Shown: positions 18,339-27,768, numbered from the stretch's first letter. The stretch: DNA of 64,000 bases from Niastella sp. OAS944 (GCA_024809215.1 JANUBW010000013.1:242881-306880), one strand, 5' to 3'. Numbers and translations: made by a program. The notes: generated by a model not told the origin, from the letters alone.

Positions 18339-18346
18339 CAAATATA
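18339..18346 (-). promoter_or_regulatory. Putative -7 promoter element (TATATTTG) for murI
   Basis: Perfect TAnnTTTG match that ends four bases before the murI ATG. If used, transcription would begin at or just inside the start codon (leaderless mRNA). Confidence 0.35.
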
Positions 18347-18353
18347 CACCCTA

Positions 18354-18414
18354 CCGGGTCAATGGTGAATGGTCAATGGTCAATGGTGAGTGGTGAGTGG
18401 TGAGTGGGTTCGCG
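18354..18414. repeat. Word repeat (GGTCAATGGTGAATGG class)
   Basis: Imperfect tandem 7-bp words (GGTCAAT, GGTGAAT, GGTGAGT) repeated about eight times upstream of murI. Confidence 0.8.
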
Positions 18415-18455
18415 AATGTTAAGGCTGATATACTATCTTGCGCCGTCCGAAATTT

Positions 18456-18547
<92 letters not shown>

Positions 18548-18567
18548 GCCTTCCCCAAATAAAAAAA

Positions 18568-18588
18568 GCCGCTCCAAAACGAAGCGGC
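18568..18588 (-). terminator. Rho-independent terminator after the ompH genes
   Basis: Stem GCCGCT / AGCGGC; on the minus strand it is followed by a run of seven T. It closes the bamA-ompH-ompH transcript before murI. Confidence 0.8.
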
Positions 18589-18613
18589 ACTATATGATAA
18601 CTTATTAGTCTAA

Positions 18614-19180
18614 TTATGGTTTTGCGCCTGTTTTAGGAGCTGCTCCGGGAGCTGTGGGGGCTGCGCCGGGTGCAGGCACTTTAATATTCAGCTTTTTGGC
18701 AACCATTGGCAGAATATCATCGCCGGGAGGAGCTACCAGCAGCGCTTCTTTTTCGAATACATATCCGTAACCATTTTCTTTAGCTACTGATTGTACTGCT
18801 TCATACGCTTTTTTATTGATAGGGGCCAGCAATTCCTGTTGGCGTTGTTGTAATTGTTGTTGAATGCGCTCTTCTTCACCACTTAACTCCTGACCCATTT
18901 TAGTGAGCTCATTTTTCTTTACAGACTTCACAGAAGCTGAATAAGTAGCAGAGTCTTTGTTGAATTTTTCAAAGGCTGCATAAAAAGCATTTTGCTTTTC
19001 AGTAGCGCTTTGAATAAGCACAGTACGCAGGTCTTGCAAAGTAGAATCAGCCTTTCTGGTTTCAGGCATAATGCTCACTAATTCCTGTGAGCTAATGTAT
19101 CCGATCTTTGATTGGGCCTTAACTTCACCAGCCGCTACCAGACCCAGGGCGAACAACGTTACGGAAAGAAACTTTTTCAT
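18614..19180 (-). CDS. OmpH/Skp family periplasmic chaperone (second copy)
   Basis: 188 aa with a cleavable signal peptide (MKKFLSVTLFALGLVAAGEVKAQ), then KIGYISSQELVSIMPETRKAD and a long coiled-coil rich in Gln/Glu (EERIQQQLQQRQQELLAP), the Skp tentacle fold. An unusual Pro/Ala-rich tail (APGAAPTAPGAAPKTGAKP) ends it. Skp-like proteins hold unfolded outer-membrane proteins for BamA. It follows the first ompH by 120 bases. Confidence 0.88.
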   Translation of the reverse strand: MKKFLSVTLFALGLVAAGEVKAQSKIGYISSQELVSIMPETRKADSTLQDLRTVLIQSATEKQNAFYAAFEKFNKDSATYSASVKSVKKNELTKMGQELSGEEERIQQQLQQRQQELLAPINKKAYEAVQSVAKENGYGYVFEKEALLVAPPGDDILPMVAKKLNIKVPAPGAAPTAPGAAPKTGAKP

Positions 19181-19300
19181 TTAATTTCGATTTTGTTTAG
19201 CACCCTTAGCCAGTTTTCTTTTGCCTGCGGGTGGACGGTTATTTTTAGTTTAAGTTGAAAAAAACCTATAGTTGGTTGTTTCCCCTTTTTGTCTTATGTT

Positions 19301-19810
19301 TTATTTAACTCCCAGATCTTTTAAAATATCCTCGCTACGGTCCAGTTTGGGGTCGGCAAATATAACAGTAATTCCTTCACTTTTATCCAAAATTAAATCC
19401 AGCATACGGTTTACAGCCATCTTCTGAATTGCGTTGTATACCTTATCCTGTATGGGTTTCACAAGTTCCTGCCGCTTTTTGAACAGATCGCCTTCAAAAC
19501 CAAAGCGTTTACGCTGCAGATCGCGAACTTCTTTCTCGCGTACAAACAACTCATCTTCCCGTTTTTTCTTTAATTCCGGGGTAAGCATTACCTGCTCAGC
19601 CTCAAAATCTTTATACATTTTATCGAGGGCGCTTTGCTTGCCATCTACTTCTTTTTGCCATTGCTCACTAAACTGGTCAAGCTTTTTTTGCGCTTCTTTA
19701 TACTCAGGTAGTTTATCCAAAATGTATTTAGTATCTACTATAGCTACACGTTGAGCCTGCGAGGCTAAGGTTAGCACCATCAGGCAGGCAATAAAAAATA
19801 CTTTTTTCAT
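19301..19810 (-). CDS. OmpH/Skp family periplasmic chaperone (first copy)
   Basis: 169 aa; signal peptide MKKVFFIACLMVLTLASQAQ, then RVAIVDTKYILDKLPEYKEAQKKLDQF and charged coiled-coil arms. Same fold as the downstream copy, without the Pro/Ala tail. Its place directly after bamA is the conserved arrangement and supports a chaperone role in outer-membrane protein delivery. ATG at 19810. Confidence 0.9.
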   Translation of the reverse strand: MKKVFFIACLMVLTLASQAQRVAIVDTKYILDKLPEYKEAQKKLDQFSEQWQKEVDGKQSALDKMYKDFEAEQVMLTPELKKKREDELFVREKEVRDLQRKRFGFEGDLFKKRQELVKPIQDKVYNAIQKMAVNRMLDLILDKSEGITVIFADPKLDRSEDILKDLGVK

Positions 19811-19845
19811 GGTGTTTATTTTTTAAAGTGTATCCTTAATGGTCA

Positions 19846-19932
19846 ATGGTAATATTTAATTAGCAATTGGCAATATGCAATTGGCAATTTTTAACATGTT
19901 CTTTGCCCATTGCTTATCGCCCATTGCCTATT
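19846..19932. repeat. Word repeat with inverted arm (GCAATTGGCAAT class)
   Basis: Left arm: CAATTGGCAATATGCAATTGGCAA. Right arm: TTGCCCATTGC, CGCCCATTGCC, TATTGG. Lies between bamA and ompH within the operon. Confidence 0.75.
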
Positions 19933-19935
19933 GGT

Positions 19936-22665
19936 TTATTCAGGCTCGTAACCTAACATAAATGTAAAGCGTGTTGCATCACGTAATCTGCCGCCTTGTG
20001 TAACCCGGTCAAAGCCTACGCCATAATCAAATCCAAGCAAACCGAACATTGGCAGGAAGAAACGCATACCCACACCAGCACTTCTACGCAAACGGAAGGG
20101 GTCATACGATTTATAATCGTACCAGCCGTTGGCAGCCTCAAACCACACCATACCAAAGATGGTGCTGCTTGGGTTAGTAGTGAACGGATAACGCAGTTCC
20201 ATTGTATACTTATTAAATATAGTAAAGAACTGACGTGCGTTCTGCTGATCAGGATTGTATTTAGGATCAGAGCTTTCATACACGGGGTAACCGCGATGCG
20301 CAATGATGTCGTAACCTAAGATATAGCTACCATTTGCCAAACCGGCATCACCCACCTGAAAACGCTCAAATGGTGAGTAATCGAGCTTGTTGTTGTAACG
20401 GCCCATAAAACCATATTTGGCTGCAGCACGCAGTACAAACTGACGGCTTCTGTCGGCGCCCATCGGACGGCCAATAGGAATGAACCATTCGGCATTCACC
20501 CGCCATTTATGGAACTCAGGTAATTTATATGCATCCTGATTGGTAGTGTTCTGCTTAAATAAGGAATACGGTGGCGTAAACTGACCGCTCAACATAAAGT
20601 TAGAGCCGCTTACAGGGAAAATTGGGTTGGGGCCTGCAGAGTTACGGTTAAGCGCAACTTTTACGCTCAGGTTGTTTGACGTACCATTTTTGAAATCCTG
20701 TGTGAACAGGGTATAGTTCTGCAGTTTGTACTGCGTATAGCTCAATGAGTATACCAGGGTAAAGAAGTCATCGGGCCATTTCAATTGTTTACCCAATGAA
20801 ATGCTGGCGCCGAAGTTTTTCAGCCTGTTGGTATCGCTGAAGAAATATCTTCCGCTGGCATCAATACCGCCGGTACGGAATACGCTCTTATACATGCTGA
20901 ACGTAAGCGAATTTCTTTTCTTACCACCTAACCAGGGTTCGGTGAAAGAGAAGTTGTACGACTGGTATGCACGGCCGTTCGATTGTACGCGCATGCTCAG
21001 CTTTTGCCCGTCACCGGTAGGTAATGGGTCCCAGGCCTTTTTGTTGAGAATATTTTTAATAGAGAAGTTGTTGAACGATACACCCAGTGTACCGGTTAAA
21101 CCGATACCACCACCCCAACCGGCGCTTAACTCAAGCTGGTCAGAAGATTTTTCTTCAACGGTATAATGAATATCTACCGTTCCATCTTCGGGGTTGGGAA
21201 CAGGGTTAATGCCGATCTTCTCCTGGTTGAAGAAGTTCAGCTGCGCAATTTCACGCTGAGAACGGATGAGGTCCTGACGGCTGAATTTTTCACCGGGCAG
21301 CGTTCGCAACTCACGGCGAATAACGTGCTCTTTGGTTTTTTCGTTACCGGAAATAGTAACGTTCTTAATGGTAGCCTGGGGCCCCTCCTGTATACGGATC
21401 TCAAAATCGATCGTATCATTATATACGGCAGTTTCAACGGGCTCAATACGGAAGAAGAGATATCCATCGTCCATATAGTAGCTGCTGATGTCACCACCTT
21501 CCTGCGACATTTGTTTACCCAGTTTCTTATTCAGGATCTCCAGGTTATAAATATCACCTTTGGTAATACCCAGCATTTGGGCAAGCACTGAATCGGGGAA
21601 TTTTGTATTTCCTTTCCAGGTAACATTACCAAAATAATAGCGATGGCCTTCGTCTACTTTTATATCAATACGCAGGTTACCTTTCTGGTTATAATATTTT
21701 TGAATGTCTACAATGGTGGCATCGCGGAAACCCAGTGAGTTATAATACTCAAGCACTTTATCTCTGTCTTCTTCAAACTTCTTCTCATTGAATTTGGCTG
21801 AGCTGAATAACTTAAAGCGAAAATATGGATCGAGGAATTCTTTGGTTTTGGTAAGCGACAAAAAGCCGGCGTCTCTCAAATAATCTTTAAATAAGATCTT
21901 ATCGGTTATACCGTAGGGACCTTTAGTAGTATCGGCATACAAGGTCATTTTGGTCATTTCCTTGGTACCCTTCAGTTGCTTTTTCAATTTCAGCCCGGTT
22001 ACCTGGTCGTTGCCAAAAAAGCTCACGTTATCAATACGTACTTTATGTCCTTTTTCAACATACAGGTTCAGTACAATTGAGTTGGGTAGCGCGGGGTCCT
22101 GTACTTCTTCAATACGAATGCTGGCGCTTTGGAAACCTTTTTCGGTATAATATTTCTTAATGGCCTCTTCAGCTGTGCGTTTGGTGTTTTCAGTTACCAC
22201 GCGGCCGGGCACCAGTGATACTTTATTTTTCAGTTCATCCTGATCGGCCTTCTTTACACCAATAATATTGAACTTCGACAGGGCCGGTCTTTCTGAAACG
22301 TGGACCTCTATAAATAATTTATTGCCTTCGAGCTTGGTAAAGTATATCTGAACGTTAGAGAAAAGGTGCTGGTTCCACAGATTAATAATGGCCTTGCTAA
22401 AGTTATCGCCCCCCGGTATCATCACTTTATCGCCCACATTAATACCCGCAATTGATATAAGCAGCTGCTGATCGTACCGTTTTGTACCGGTAACCACAAT
22501 TCCGCCAATAAAATATTCTTTGGGAACTTTTGAGTTAACTATATTCTCTAATTCCGGATCAATAGACGTTGGAACGGTGTCGGTAACGACCTGAGCACGG
22601 AGTGAACCGACAGTTAAAGATGCAAATACCAGTAAAAAAATACTAAGTGTACGCGAACGCTGCAT
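19936..22665 (-). CDS. bamA: Outer membrane protein assembly factor BamA
   Basis: About 909 aa Omp85 protein that inserts beta-barrels into the outer membrane. Signal peptide MQRSRTLSIFLLVFASLTVGS, about five POTRA repeats (e.g. IGGIVVTGTKRYDQQLLISIAG; VTISGNEKTKEHVIRRELR), then a C-terminal barrel with VRGF-like L6 region around GSYILGYDIIAHRGYPVYE and a terminal strand RFTFMLGYEPE. An extra upstream ATG at 22689 would prepend eight residues before the signal. Downstream of uppS by about 105 bases. Confidence 0.93.
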   Translation of the reverse strand: MQRSRTLSIFLLVFASLTVGSLRAQVVTDTVPTSIDPELENIVNSKVPKEYFIGGIVVTGTKRYDQQLLISIAGINVGDKVMIPGGDNFSKAIINLWNQHLFSNVQIYFTKLEGNKLFIEVHVSERPALSKFNIIGVKKADQDELKNKVSLVPGRVVTENTKRTAEEAIKKYYTEKGFQSASIRIEEVQDPALPNSIVLNLYVEKGHKVRIDNVSFFGNDQVTGLKLKKQLKGTKEMTKMTLYADTTKGPYGITDKILFKDYLRDAGFLSLTKTKEFLDPYFRFKLFSSAKFNEKKFEEDRDKVLEYYNSLGFRDATIVDIQKYYNQKGNLRIDIKVDEGHRYYFGNVTWKGNTKFPDSVLAQMLGITKGDIYNLEILNKKLGKQMSQEGGDISSYYMDDGYLFFRIEPVETAVYNDTIDFEIRIQEGPQATIKNVTISGNEKTKEHVIRRELRTLPGEKFSRQDLIRSQREIAQLNFFNQEKIGINPVPNPEDGTVDIHYTVEEKSSDQLELSAGWGGGIGLTGTLGVSFNNFSIKNILNKKAWDPLPTGDGQKLSMRVQSNGRAYQSYNFSFTEPWLGGKKRNSLTFSMYKSVFRTGGIDASGRYFFSDTNRLKNFGASISLGKQLKWPDDFFTLVYSLSYTQYKLQNYTLFTQDFKNGTSNNLSVKVALNRNSAGPNPIFPVSGSNFMLSGQFTPPYSLFKQNTTNQDAYKLPEFHKWRVNAEWFIPIGRPMGADRSRQFVLRAAAKYGFMGRYNNKLDYSPFERFQVGDAGLANGSYILGYDIIAHRGYPVYESSDPKYNPDQQNARQFFTIFNKYTMELRYPFTTNPSSTIFGMVWFEAANGWYDYKSYDPFRLRRSAGVGMRFFLPMFGLLGFDYGVGFDRVTQGGRLRDATRFTFMLGYEPE

Positions 22666-22770
22666 TCCGGGGAATTTAAAGTGGAGCAAATTAAGGGGGA
22701 TTTATTAAAAGGGTTTGTTAAAAAGGACATTAATCGACGGAATCATAATTAATTCATGACCAGTTCGTAA

Positions 22771-23532
22771 TTATCCGTTTATATGTTCCTTTTTAATTTG
22801 ATCACCCGTTTTTCCAAACCTTCTCTCACGGCTTTGAAAATCCAGGATGGCTTCGTACAGGTTCTCCTTCCGGAAATCGGGCCAACGAACATTGGTGAAA
22901 TACAATTCTGCATAAGCTAGTTGGTATAATAAAAAGTTACTGATGCGGTATTCGCCGCTGGTCCGAATCATTAATTCGGGGTCGGGGAAATTGCTGGTAG
23001 CCAGGTATTGTTGCAGGGTGTTTTGGGTAATGGCCGCAGGGTCTATTTTCCCGGCTTTTACATCTTCGGCAATGTGCTGTACGGCCTGTACCAGTTCCCA
23101 TCGACTGCTATAACTTAAGGCCATTACCAGGTTCAAACCTGTATTCTGGCTGGTTATCTGCAGCGATTCGTTCAGTGCTTTTTGTGCATATTCGGGCAAC
23201 ATTTTAACGTCACCAATAACATGCAGTTTTATATTGTTCTTATTGAGGGTTTCGGTTTCGTTGCGAATGGTTTCTACCAGCAGCTCGATAAGGCCCGTAA
23301 CCTCCATTTGAGGCCGGTCCCAGTTCTCGGTAGAAAATGCATATAGTGTAAGGTATTCAACGCCCAACTCAGCGCAACCTTCTACAATATTACGCACGCT
23401 TTCTACGCCATGAAAATGGCCATAGAGGCGGTCTTGCCCCTTTTCTTTCGCCCATCTGCCGTTCCCGTCCATAATAATTGCTATATGGCGAGGAAGTCGT
23501 TGAAGGTCAATTTGATCCCGAAGGCTTTGCAT
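22771..23532 (-). CDS. uppS: Isoprenyl transferase (undecaprenyl diphosphate synthase)
   Basis: 253 aa cis-prenyltransferase making the C55 lipid carrier for peptidoglycan. Signature HIAIIMDGNGRWAK with the catalytic Asp near residue 22, then LTLYAFSTENWDRP, ALSYSSRWELVQA and the C-terminal PDPELMIRTSGEYRISNFLLYQLAYAELYF. ATG at 23532, with its own promoter. It is the usual neighbour of bamA in Bacteroidota. Confidence 0.95.
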   Translation of the reverse strand: MQSLRDQIDLQRLPRHIAIIMDGNGRWAKEKGQDRLYGHFHGVESVRNIVEGCAELGVEYLTLYAFSTENWDRPQMEVTGLIELLVETIRNETETLNKNNIKLHVIGDVKMLPEYAQKALNESLQITSQNTGLNLVMALSYSSRWELVQAVQHIAEDVKAGKIDPAAITQNTLQQYLATSNFPDPELMIRTSGEYRISNFLLYQLAYAELYFTNVRWPDFRKENLYEAILDFQSRERRFGKTGDQIKKEHING

Positions 23533-23551
23533 ACCCTTTTTTTGAAGGGCA

Positions 23552-23583
23552 CAAAGGTACGGAAATCAATTGGCAATAGGCAA
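23552..23583 (-). promoter_or_regulatory. Putative uppS promoter (TTG-N21-TACCTTTG)
   Basis: Minus strand: TTG at 23583-23581, 21-base spacer, TACCTTTG at 23559-23552, twenty bases before the uppS ATG. The -33 half lies inside the word repeat of this gap. Confidence 0.5.
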
Positions 23584-23770
23584 TAAGCAATAGGCAATAA
23601 CAAAACCTTGGCAGTAGTTGTTTTCTTTAATTATTTCTCTGTTCTTCAATGAGTTAAATACAAAAGGCAAATTGAGTGTTCAATTTGCCTTTTGTATTCT
23701 GTTATCGCGAGGCCAGCTTTTAATTGGAAAACCGCTAAAAGCGAGCCCTTGTCAATTGCCTGTTGCCTAT
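23563..23770. repeat. Word repeats (GGCAATAGG class) flanking a perfect 19-bp hairpin
   Basis: Words CAATTGGCAATAGGCAATAAGC at 23567-23600; complement TTGCCTGTTGCCTATTG near 23757-23774. In between, 23657-23698 is a perfect 19-bp inverted repeat starting AATACAAAAGG, around the 4-base loop GTGT. The hairpin lacks a T-run but is the strongest stem in the window. Confidence 0.8.
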
Positions 23771-23772
23771 TG

Positions 23773-24630
23773 TTAATTGGCCGAAGGACAACGATATGAA
23801 GTAAGATTGAATGATAAAGTAACCTCTGCTAACACATAAGCGTCTTTTTGTTTTGAATAACCGCGCTGGCGGCCCTCAATGCCTATAATGTCGCCGGTTT
23901 CGTAGGAACGGTCTTGCAACAGCTGGGCTGCCGACGCAGATCCATCGGGTAACGGCGGAAATTTATCGGAACCTACATAGGTTTTGCTAACATCATCGAG
24001 GTAATCGGTACCGGTGTAACGGTATACTACTTCAAAGCCCAGGTTCATACGGTCGTTGATAGCATATTTTACCCCAACGCCAATAGGAACAACCAGCGCC
24101 ATGGTGTTGTAGGGCTTCCGGTCGGGATAGGCTGCTGTTCCCTGTCCTTCGGTTCCTAACGGCCGAAGAAAATATTTATTCCCATTCAGGTAGGCAAAGG
24201 GATCGTAACTAAAAACGCCTACGCCCAGTGTAACATATGGGGTCCAGTTGTAATATGGATCGGAAGGAACAAATTTATAAAAGTTGAAATCGCCTTGCAG
24301 GGTAAGCTCAAATACATTTGAGTTGAAGCTTAGGTTGCGGCGGCGTTGATATTCGTTTTGGGTATTGTATACGTCGGAATATCCCAGGCGGGCATAATGT
24401 GCGGCAATACGCAATGCAGTATAGTTGCCGAATTGTTTACGAAAAAATACACCAAAGGCCGGCTTGGGCCTATTGAGTTTTGCTCTTGTATTCAGGTCAC
24501 CAAAATAATGTGCTGCCCCTGCCGATATGCCAAACTCACCTTGCTGTACAATACTTTCATATTGGGCAGTAACCTTTTGCACACATAGTACGGAATTAAA
24601 CAGGAGTGCTGTTACAACCAATTTCTTCAT
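23773..24630 (-). CDS. porG: PorG-like outer membrane beta-barrel protein (DUF6089), T9SS-associated
   Basis: About 285 aa with a signal peptide (MKKLVVTALLFNSVLCVQKVTAQ) then alternating strands of an 8-stranded-type barrel: GEFGISAGAAHYFGDLNTR, FGVFFRKQFGNYTALRIAAHY, YVTLGVGVFSYDPFAY, VVPIGVGVKYAINDRMNLGFEVVYRYTGTDYLDDVS. The DLN..YFGD and TDYLDDVS motifs and the position immediately before uppS-bamA match PorG of the type IX secretion system in Porphyromonas. Start at 24630 is preferred over the ATG three codons upstream. Symbol by homology and synteny, not certain. Confidence 0.75.
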   Translation of the reverse strand: MKKLVVTALLFNSVLCVQKVTAQYESIVQQGEFGISAGAAHYFGDLNTRAKLNRPKPAFGVFFRKQFGNYTALRIAAHYARLGYSDVYNTQNEYQRRRNLSFNSNVFELTLQGDFNFYKFVPSDPYYNWTPYVTLGVGVFSYDPFAYLNGNKYFLRPLGTEGQGTAAYPDRKPYNTMALVVPIGVGVKYAINDRMNLGFEVVYRYTGTDYLDDVSKTYVGSDKFPPLPDGSASAAQLLQDRSYETGDIIGIEGRQRGYSKQKDAYVLAEVTLSFNLTSYRCPSAN

Positions 24631-24689
24631 AATTCGCAATTTAACATTAAGAACCGGATTTGCCGGTAATTTTACTTTGTATTAAAAAG

Positions 24690-25568
24690 TTAATTCCTGG
24701 TATCCAAACCCCATGATAATTTATTACGCAGGGTTTGCAGGAAGTTGTTTTCATTTAGTCGTACGAGGCTTAGGGTAAAGGATTCGCGGCGTACGGCCAA
24801 CTGCACTTTTTTATCTACGAGTTCTTTCCTGGAGTCAAGAGCACATATGAAGTGATCGGTTCTGCCTTCTATTTCAAAGGATATTATATTATCATCGGGC
24901 ACTATAATAGGCCGAACATTCAAATTATGTGGGGCTACGGGGGTAATAACGAAACTGGAGGATTCTGGAAAAACCACGGGACCATTACAGCTTAACGAAT
25001 AACCGGTTGAACCGGTTGGTGTTGCTACAATCACTCCATCAGCCCAATATGTATTTAAAAATTCACCATTAAGGTACGTATGAATTTTTATCATGGGTGA
25101 TGTATCGGTTTTATGAATAGCAAATTCATTTAATCCGTATGGTACATCGCCGAACAATGGTTTGCTCGCATCCAAATGAATTAACGATCGCTTGTCTATT
25201 AGTATTGTGCGCTTGACCAGGGATTGTACCGCAATGTGCAATTCTTTACTGCCTATGCTGGCCAAAAAACCCAATCTTCCAAAATTGATGCCCAATACCG
25301 GTATGTTTTTGTCGCGCACAAGAGTAACGGTGTCCAATAAGGTACCATCACCTCCCAGGCTAATTGCAAAATCAATCGATTCTGTGAGGTCGTTAGAATC
25401 AGAAAAAACGGTTGTTTTCTCAGAAAAACGAACCGAGCTCTGAATCATTTCATAAAAGGGCTGGTATATAACCGGTGTAATATTCTCCTTGTCGAGCTCA
25501 TCGAGCAACTGCTGCACTTTGTTATACTGATCTTCATCAATAACCCGGCTATAAATGGCTACCTTCAT
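24690..25568 (-). CDS. nadK: NAD kinase
   Basis: 292 aa ATP-NAD kinase making NADP+. Contains GGDGTLLDT with the catalytic Asp, GINFGRLGFLASI, and the TPTGSTGYSLSCNGPVV block plus VTPVAPHNLNVRPIIVPDD. Cytosolic. ATG at 25568, 28 bases after the end of the TamA-like gene, so likely co-transcribed. Confidence 0.93.
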   Translation of the reverse strand: MKVAIYSRVIDEDQYNKVQQLLDELDKENITPVIYQPFYEMIQSSVRFSEKTTVFSDSNDLTESIDFAISLGGDGTLLDTVTLVRDKNIPVLGINFGRLGFLASIGSKELHIAVQSLVKRTILIDKRSLIHLDASKPLFGDVPYGLNEFAIHKTDTSPMIKIHTYLNGEFLNTYWADGVIVATPTGSTGYSLSCNGPVVFPESSSFVITPVAPHNLNVRPIIVPDDNIISFEIEGRTDHFICALDSRKELVDKKVQLAVRRESFTLSLVRLNENNFLQTLRNKLSWGLDTRN

Positions 25569-25596
25569 ACTATGCGGTTAAAAATTTACCTGTCGT

Positions 25597-27033
25597 TTAA
25601 AAATCGTTCTTGATGTGTAAAAATAGTCCCTTTTGCCCTAATTGGTTGAAGCTGTAATCGAGCCGCAGCACGAAGTCGTAGAAAGACACAATATCGACAC
25701 CAACACCGCCTGTGTATAAAGCGCGGTTTGTAAGAGAATTATTGGTAAAGTTTTGATTATAGGAATAACCGGCATCGCCAAATAAACGGGCATAAATGCG
25801 GAATGGAATACGGTCGTGCGATTTTGATTTTATATAGGTAGGCACACTGAACTTTAATATTTGCTGGCGGAAGCTATTGCGTACCAAAAAGCCGGCAGCG
25901 CCATCAATCACATATTTTTCGAGCCCCCGCAAATACATATCGCCATACCCAAACATCCGCTGATTTATATAGGGCTGGCTAAACGGAAAGCGCAGCATGC
26001 CCACACCCTGCAGGCCATAAAAGGTTTTTTTGCCCAGCGCCCAGCCCTTGCTTGCACGGCCACTCACCTGCCATTGGTTCATTTCACGATTGTAACCTCT
26101 TTTTGAAACGGTACCATCTGCCAGCCAGCCGGTAAGCGGGAAGGGTTTATAGTCTACGTTTACATAACTGATGTTGTATGTTAACTCGGGAAAACTAACC
26201 TCGCTGCGATAAGCGCCGTAGTATTTCGGGTTCAGTTCGTTTATACGTGGGTCAACCGACAGGTGGGAGTATGATAGTGAAACGAGGTGAGTAGTGCGTA
26301 AACCGGGACGGTAAGTATAGTCAATATGGCCCGACCACTGTCTTATTCCTTTCTGTAATGAATCAACAAAAACCTGTTGATTGTCGATGGTGGCATAATT
26401 GATCTCGCGGTTGAACGAATAAGTGAAACCTATTTTATAACCGTGCTTAAGTGATTTATTGGCATACGGCTGGTCGTACTGGAACTGTAGCTGTTGGGTA
26501 TAGCCTGTAATGAGCCATAGTTTTAGCTTATCGTTTCTGCCGGTGAAATTATTATAAGTAAACTTAAAACCATAGTTGATGCGATCTACACTATAGCCCT
26601 GTTTTGCCCATTCGTTCAGGTTACGGTCAACAGGTTTGAGGTATGGAATGGGGAAAATATACCACCTTTCTTTAACCTGTATCAGAATGTCTACCATATA
26701 GCCACGGAACGATTTCAGGGAAATGATGACCTCGTTAAATAAGGTAGTATTCATCAACTGCTGCCGTGAGATCTCAAAACCTTTAACTAATTCGGGAAGA
26801 TTGATAGAGTCGCCGCGTTTAAAAGGCAGCTCACGTTCAATAATGTAGGGTTTTGTGTGTTTATTTCCTTCAATTATTATTTCTCCTACAACAAAAGGGG
26901 TGGGAGCGTTGTTAGTATTCGCAGACGCAACAATGTTGGTGGATTGAGTAGAATCCACAGGGGAAGGTTGTGCATATACCATTGCCACGCAACACAACAA
27001 TTTTGCTATTATACAGTAAAATTTCTTTCCCAT
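25597..27033 (-). CDS. Omp85/TamA-family outer membrane protein with one POTRA domain
   Basis: 478 aa; signal peptide, then a single POTRA-like repeat (VGEIIIEGNKHTKPYIIERELPFKRGDSI ... LFNEVIISLKSFRGYMVDILIQVKERWYIF) and a C-terminal barrel ending in alternating strands (FVLRLDYSFNQLGQKGLFLHIKNDF). Shorter than BamA or TamA. It probably takes part in outer-membrane insertion or secretion beside the BamA cluster; exact role unknown. ATG at 27033. Confidence 0.8.
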   Translation of the reverse strand: MGKKFYCIIAKLLCCVAMVYAQPSPVDSTQSTNIVASANTNNAPTPFVVGEIIIEGNKHTKPYIIERELPFKRGDSINLPELVKGFEISRQQLMNTTLFNEVIISLKSFRGYMVDILIQVKERWYIFPIPYLKPVDRNLNEWAKQGYSVDRINYGFKFTYNNFTGRNDKLKLWLITGYTQQLQFQYDQPYANKSLKHGYKIGFTYSFNREINYATIDNQQVFVDSLQKGIRQWSGHIDYTYRPGLRTTHLVSLSYSHLSVDPRINELNPKYYGAYRSEVSFPELTYNISYVNVDYKPFPLTGWLADGTVSKRGYNREMNQWQVSGRASKGWALGKKTFYGLQGVGMLRFPFSQPYINQRMFGYGDMYLRGLEKYVIDGAAGFLVRNSFRQQILKFSVPTYIKSKSHDRIPFRIYARLFGDAGYSYNQNFTNNSLTNRALYTGGVGVDIVSFYDFVLRLDYSFNQLGQKGLFLHIKNDF

Positions 27034-27108
27034 TCACATGCCCCGGCAAGCAGTTGCTTGTGTTTACAGAATTTAAAAATTAAAACTGGCCGATCCTCAA
27101 CTGTTGTG

Positions 27109-27768
27109 CTAAATGTTCAGATAGTTCATCAAGTGGTCGTAATTGTTCCGCAGTTCATTTTCATATGATTCTTCGCCAAAATAATACTTCACATTATACT
27201 CATACCGCTGAAATGTAGCAACAATATCGGAAATCTCGAATTTATTTATTTTTATTGCTACAAAAAAGGAACTGGTGTTATTATCCCAATAACTATTTAA
27301 CTGCGTTATCTGCGCGTCGTTCGTTTCTACCAGCTTGCTAAGTTCAGAGAATGAGAAATTGCGTTGTTCCATTTCAAGCACAATCAACCCGCCTGGTTCG
27401 CTGGCCCCTGTGGTTTTACCCAGCTCTTTTAACAGGTCAATAGATGCTATGGCGCCAATAAACTCATTTTCCTTGTCAATAACCGGTACCAGGGAAAGAT
27501 TATAATCAATCAACATTTGTACCGCCATTATAAAGTGAGTATTGGCGTGTACGGCCACTTTCGAAAAGTGAGTATCAAGAGATTGGAGTGTTGCTCGTTC
27601 GTCAGCGTTCATCAGGTCATCTTCGAATACAAGACCCAGATATTTGTCTTCAGCTACTACAGGTAATTGCATTACATGGAACTCCGACATCAGGTCCAGT
27701 GCCTGAATAACAGTATCACTCAGGTTGAGTGTGGGAATCGTAGCTGATATTAATTCTTTATTAAGCAC
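27109..27768 (-). CDS. CBS-domain protein
   Basis: 219 aa with a tandem CBS pair (Bateman module): ISATIPTLNLSDTVIQALDLMSEFHVMQLPVV and FIMAVQMLIDYNLSLVPVIDKENEFIGAI, followed by an ACT-like beta-alpha C-terminus. CBS modules bind adenosyl compounds and regulate partners; no catalytic domain is attached. The first codon is GTG at 27768; upstream there is an in-frame stop, so a GTG start is required. The gene heads the nadK-porG-uppS-bamA cluster. Confidence 0.8.
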   Translation of the reverse strand: MLNKELISATIPTLNLSDTVIQALDLMSEFHVMQLPVVAEDKYLGLVFEDDLMNADERATLQSLDTHFSKVAVHANTHFIMAVQMLIDYNLSLVPVIDKENEFIGAIASIDLLKELGKTTGASEPGGLIVLEMEQRNFSFSELSKLVETNDAQITQLNSYWDNNTSSFFVAIKINKFEISDIVATFQRYEYNVKYYFGEESYENELRNNYDHLMNYLNI

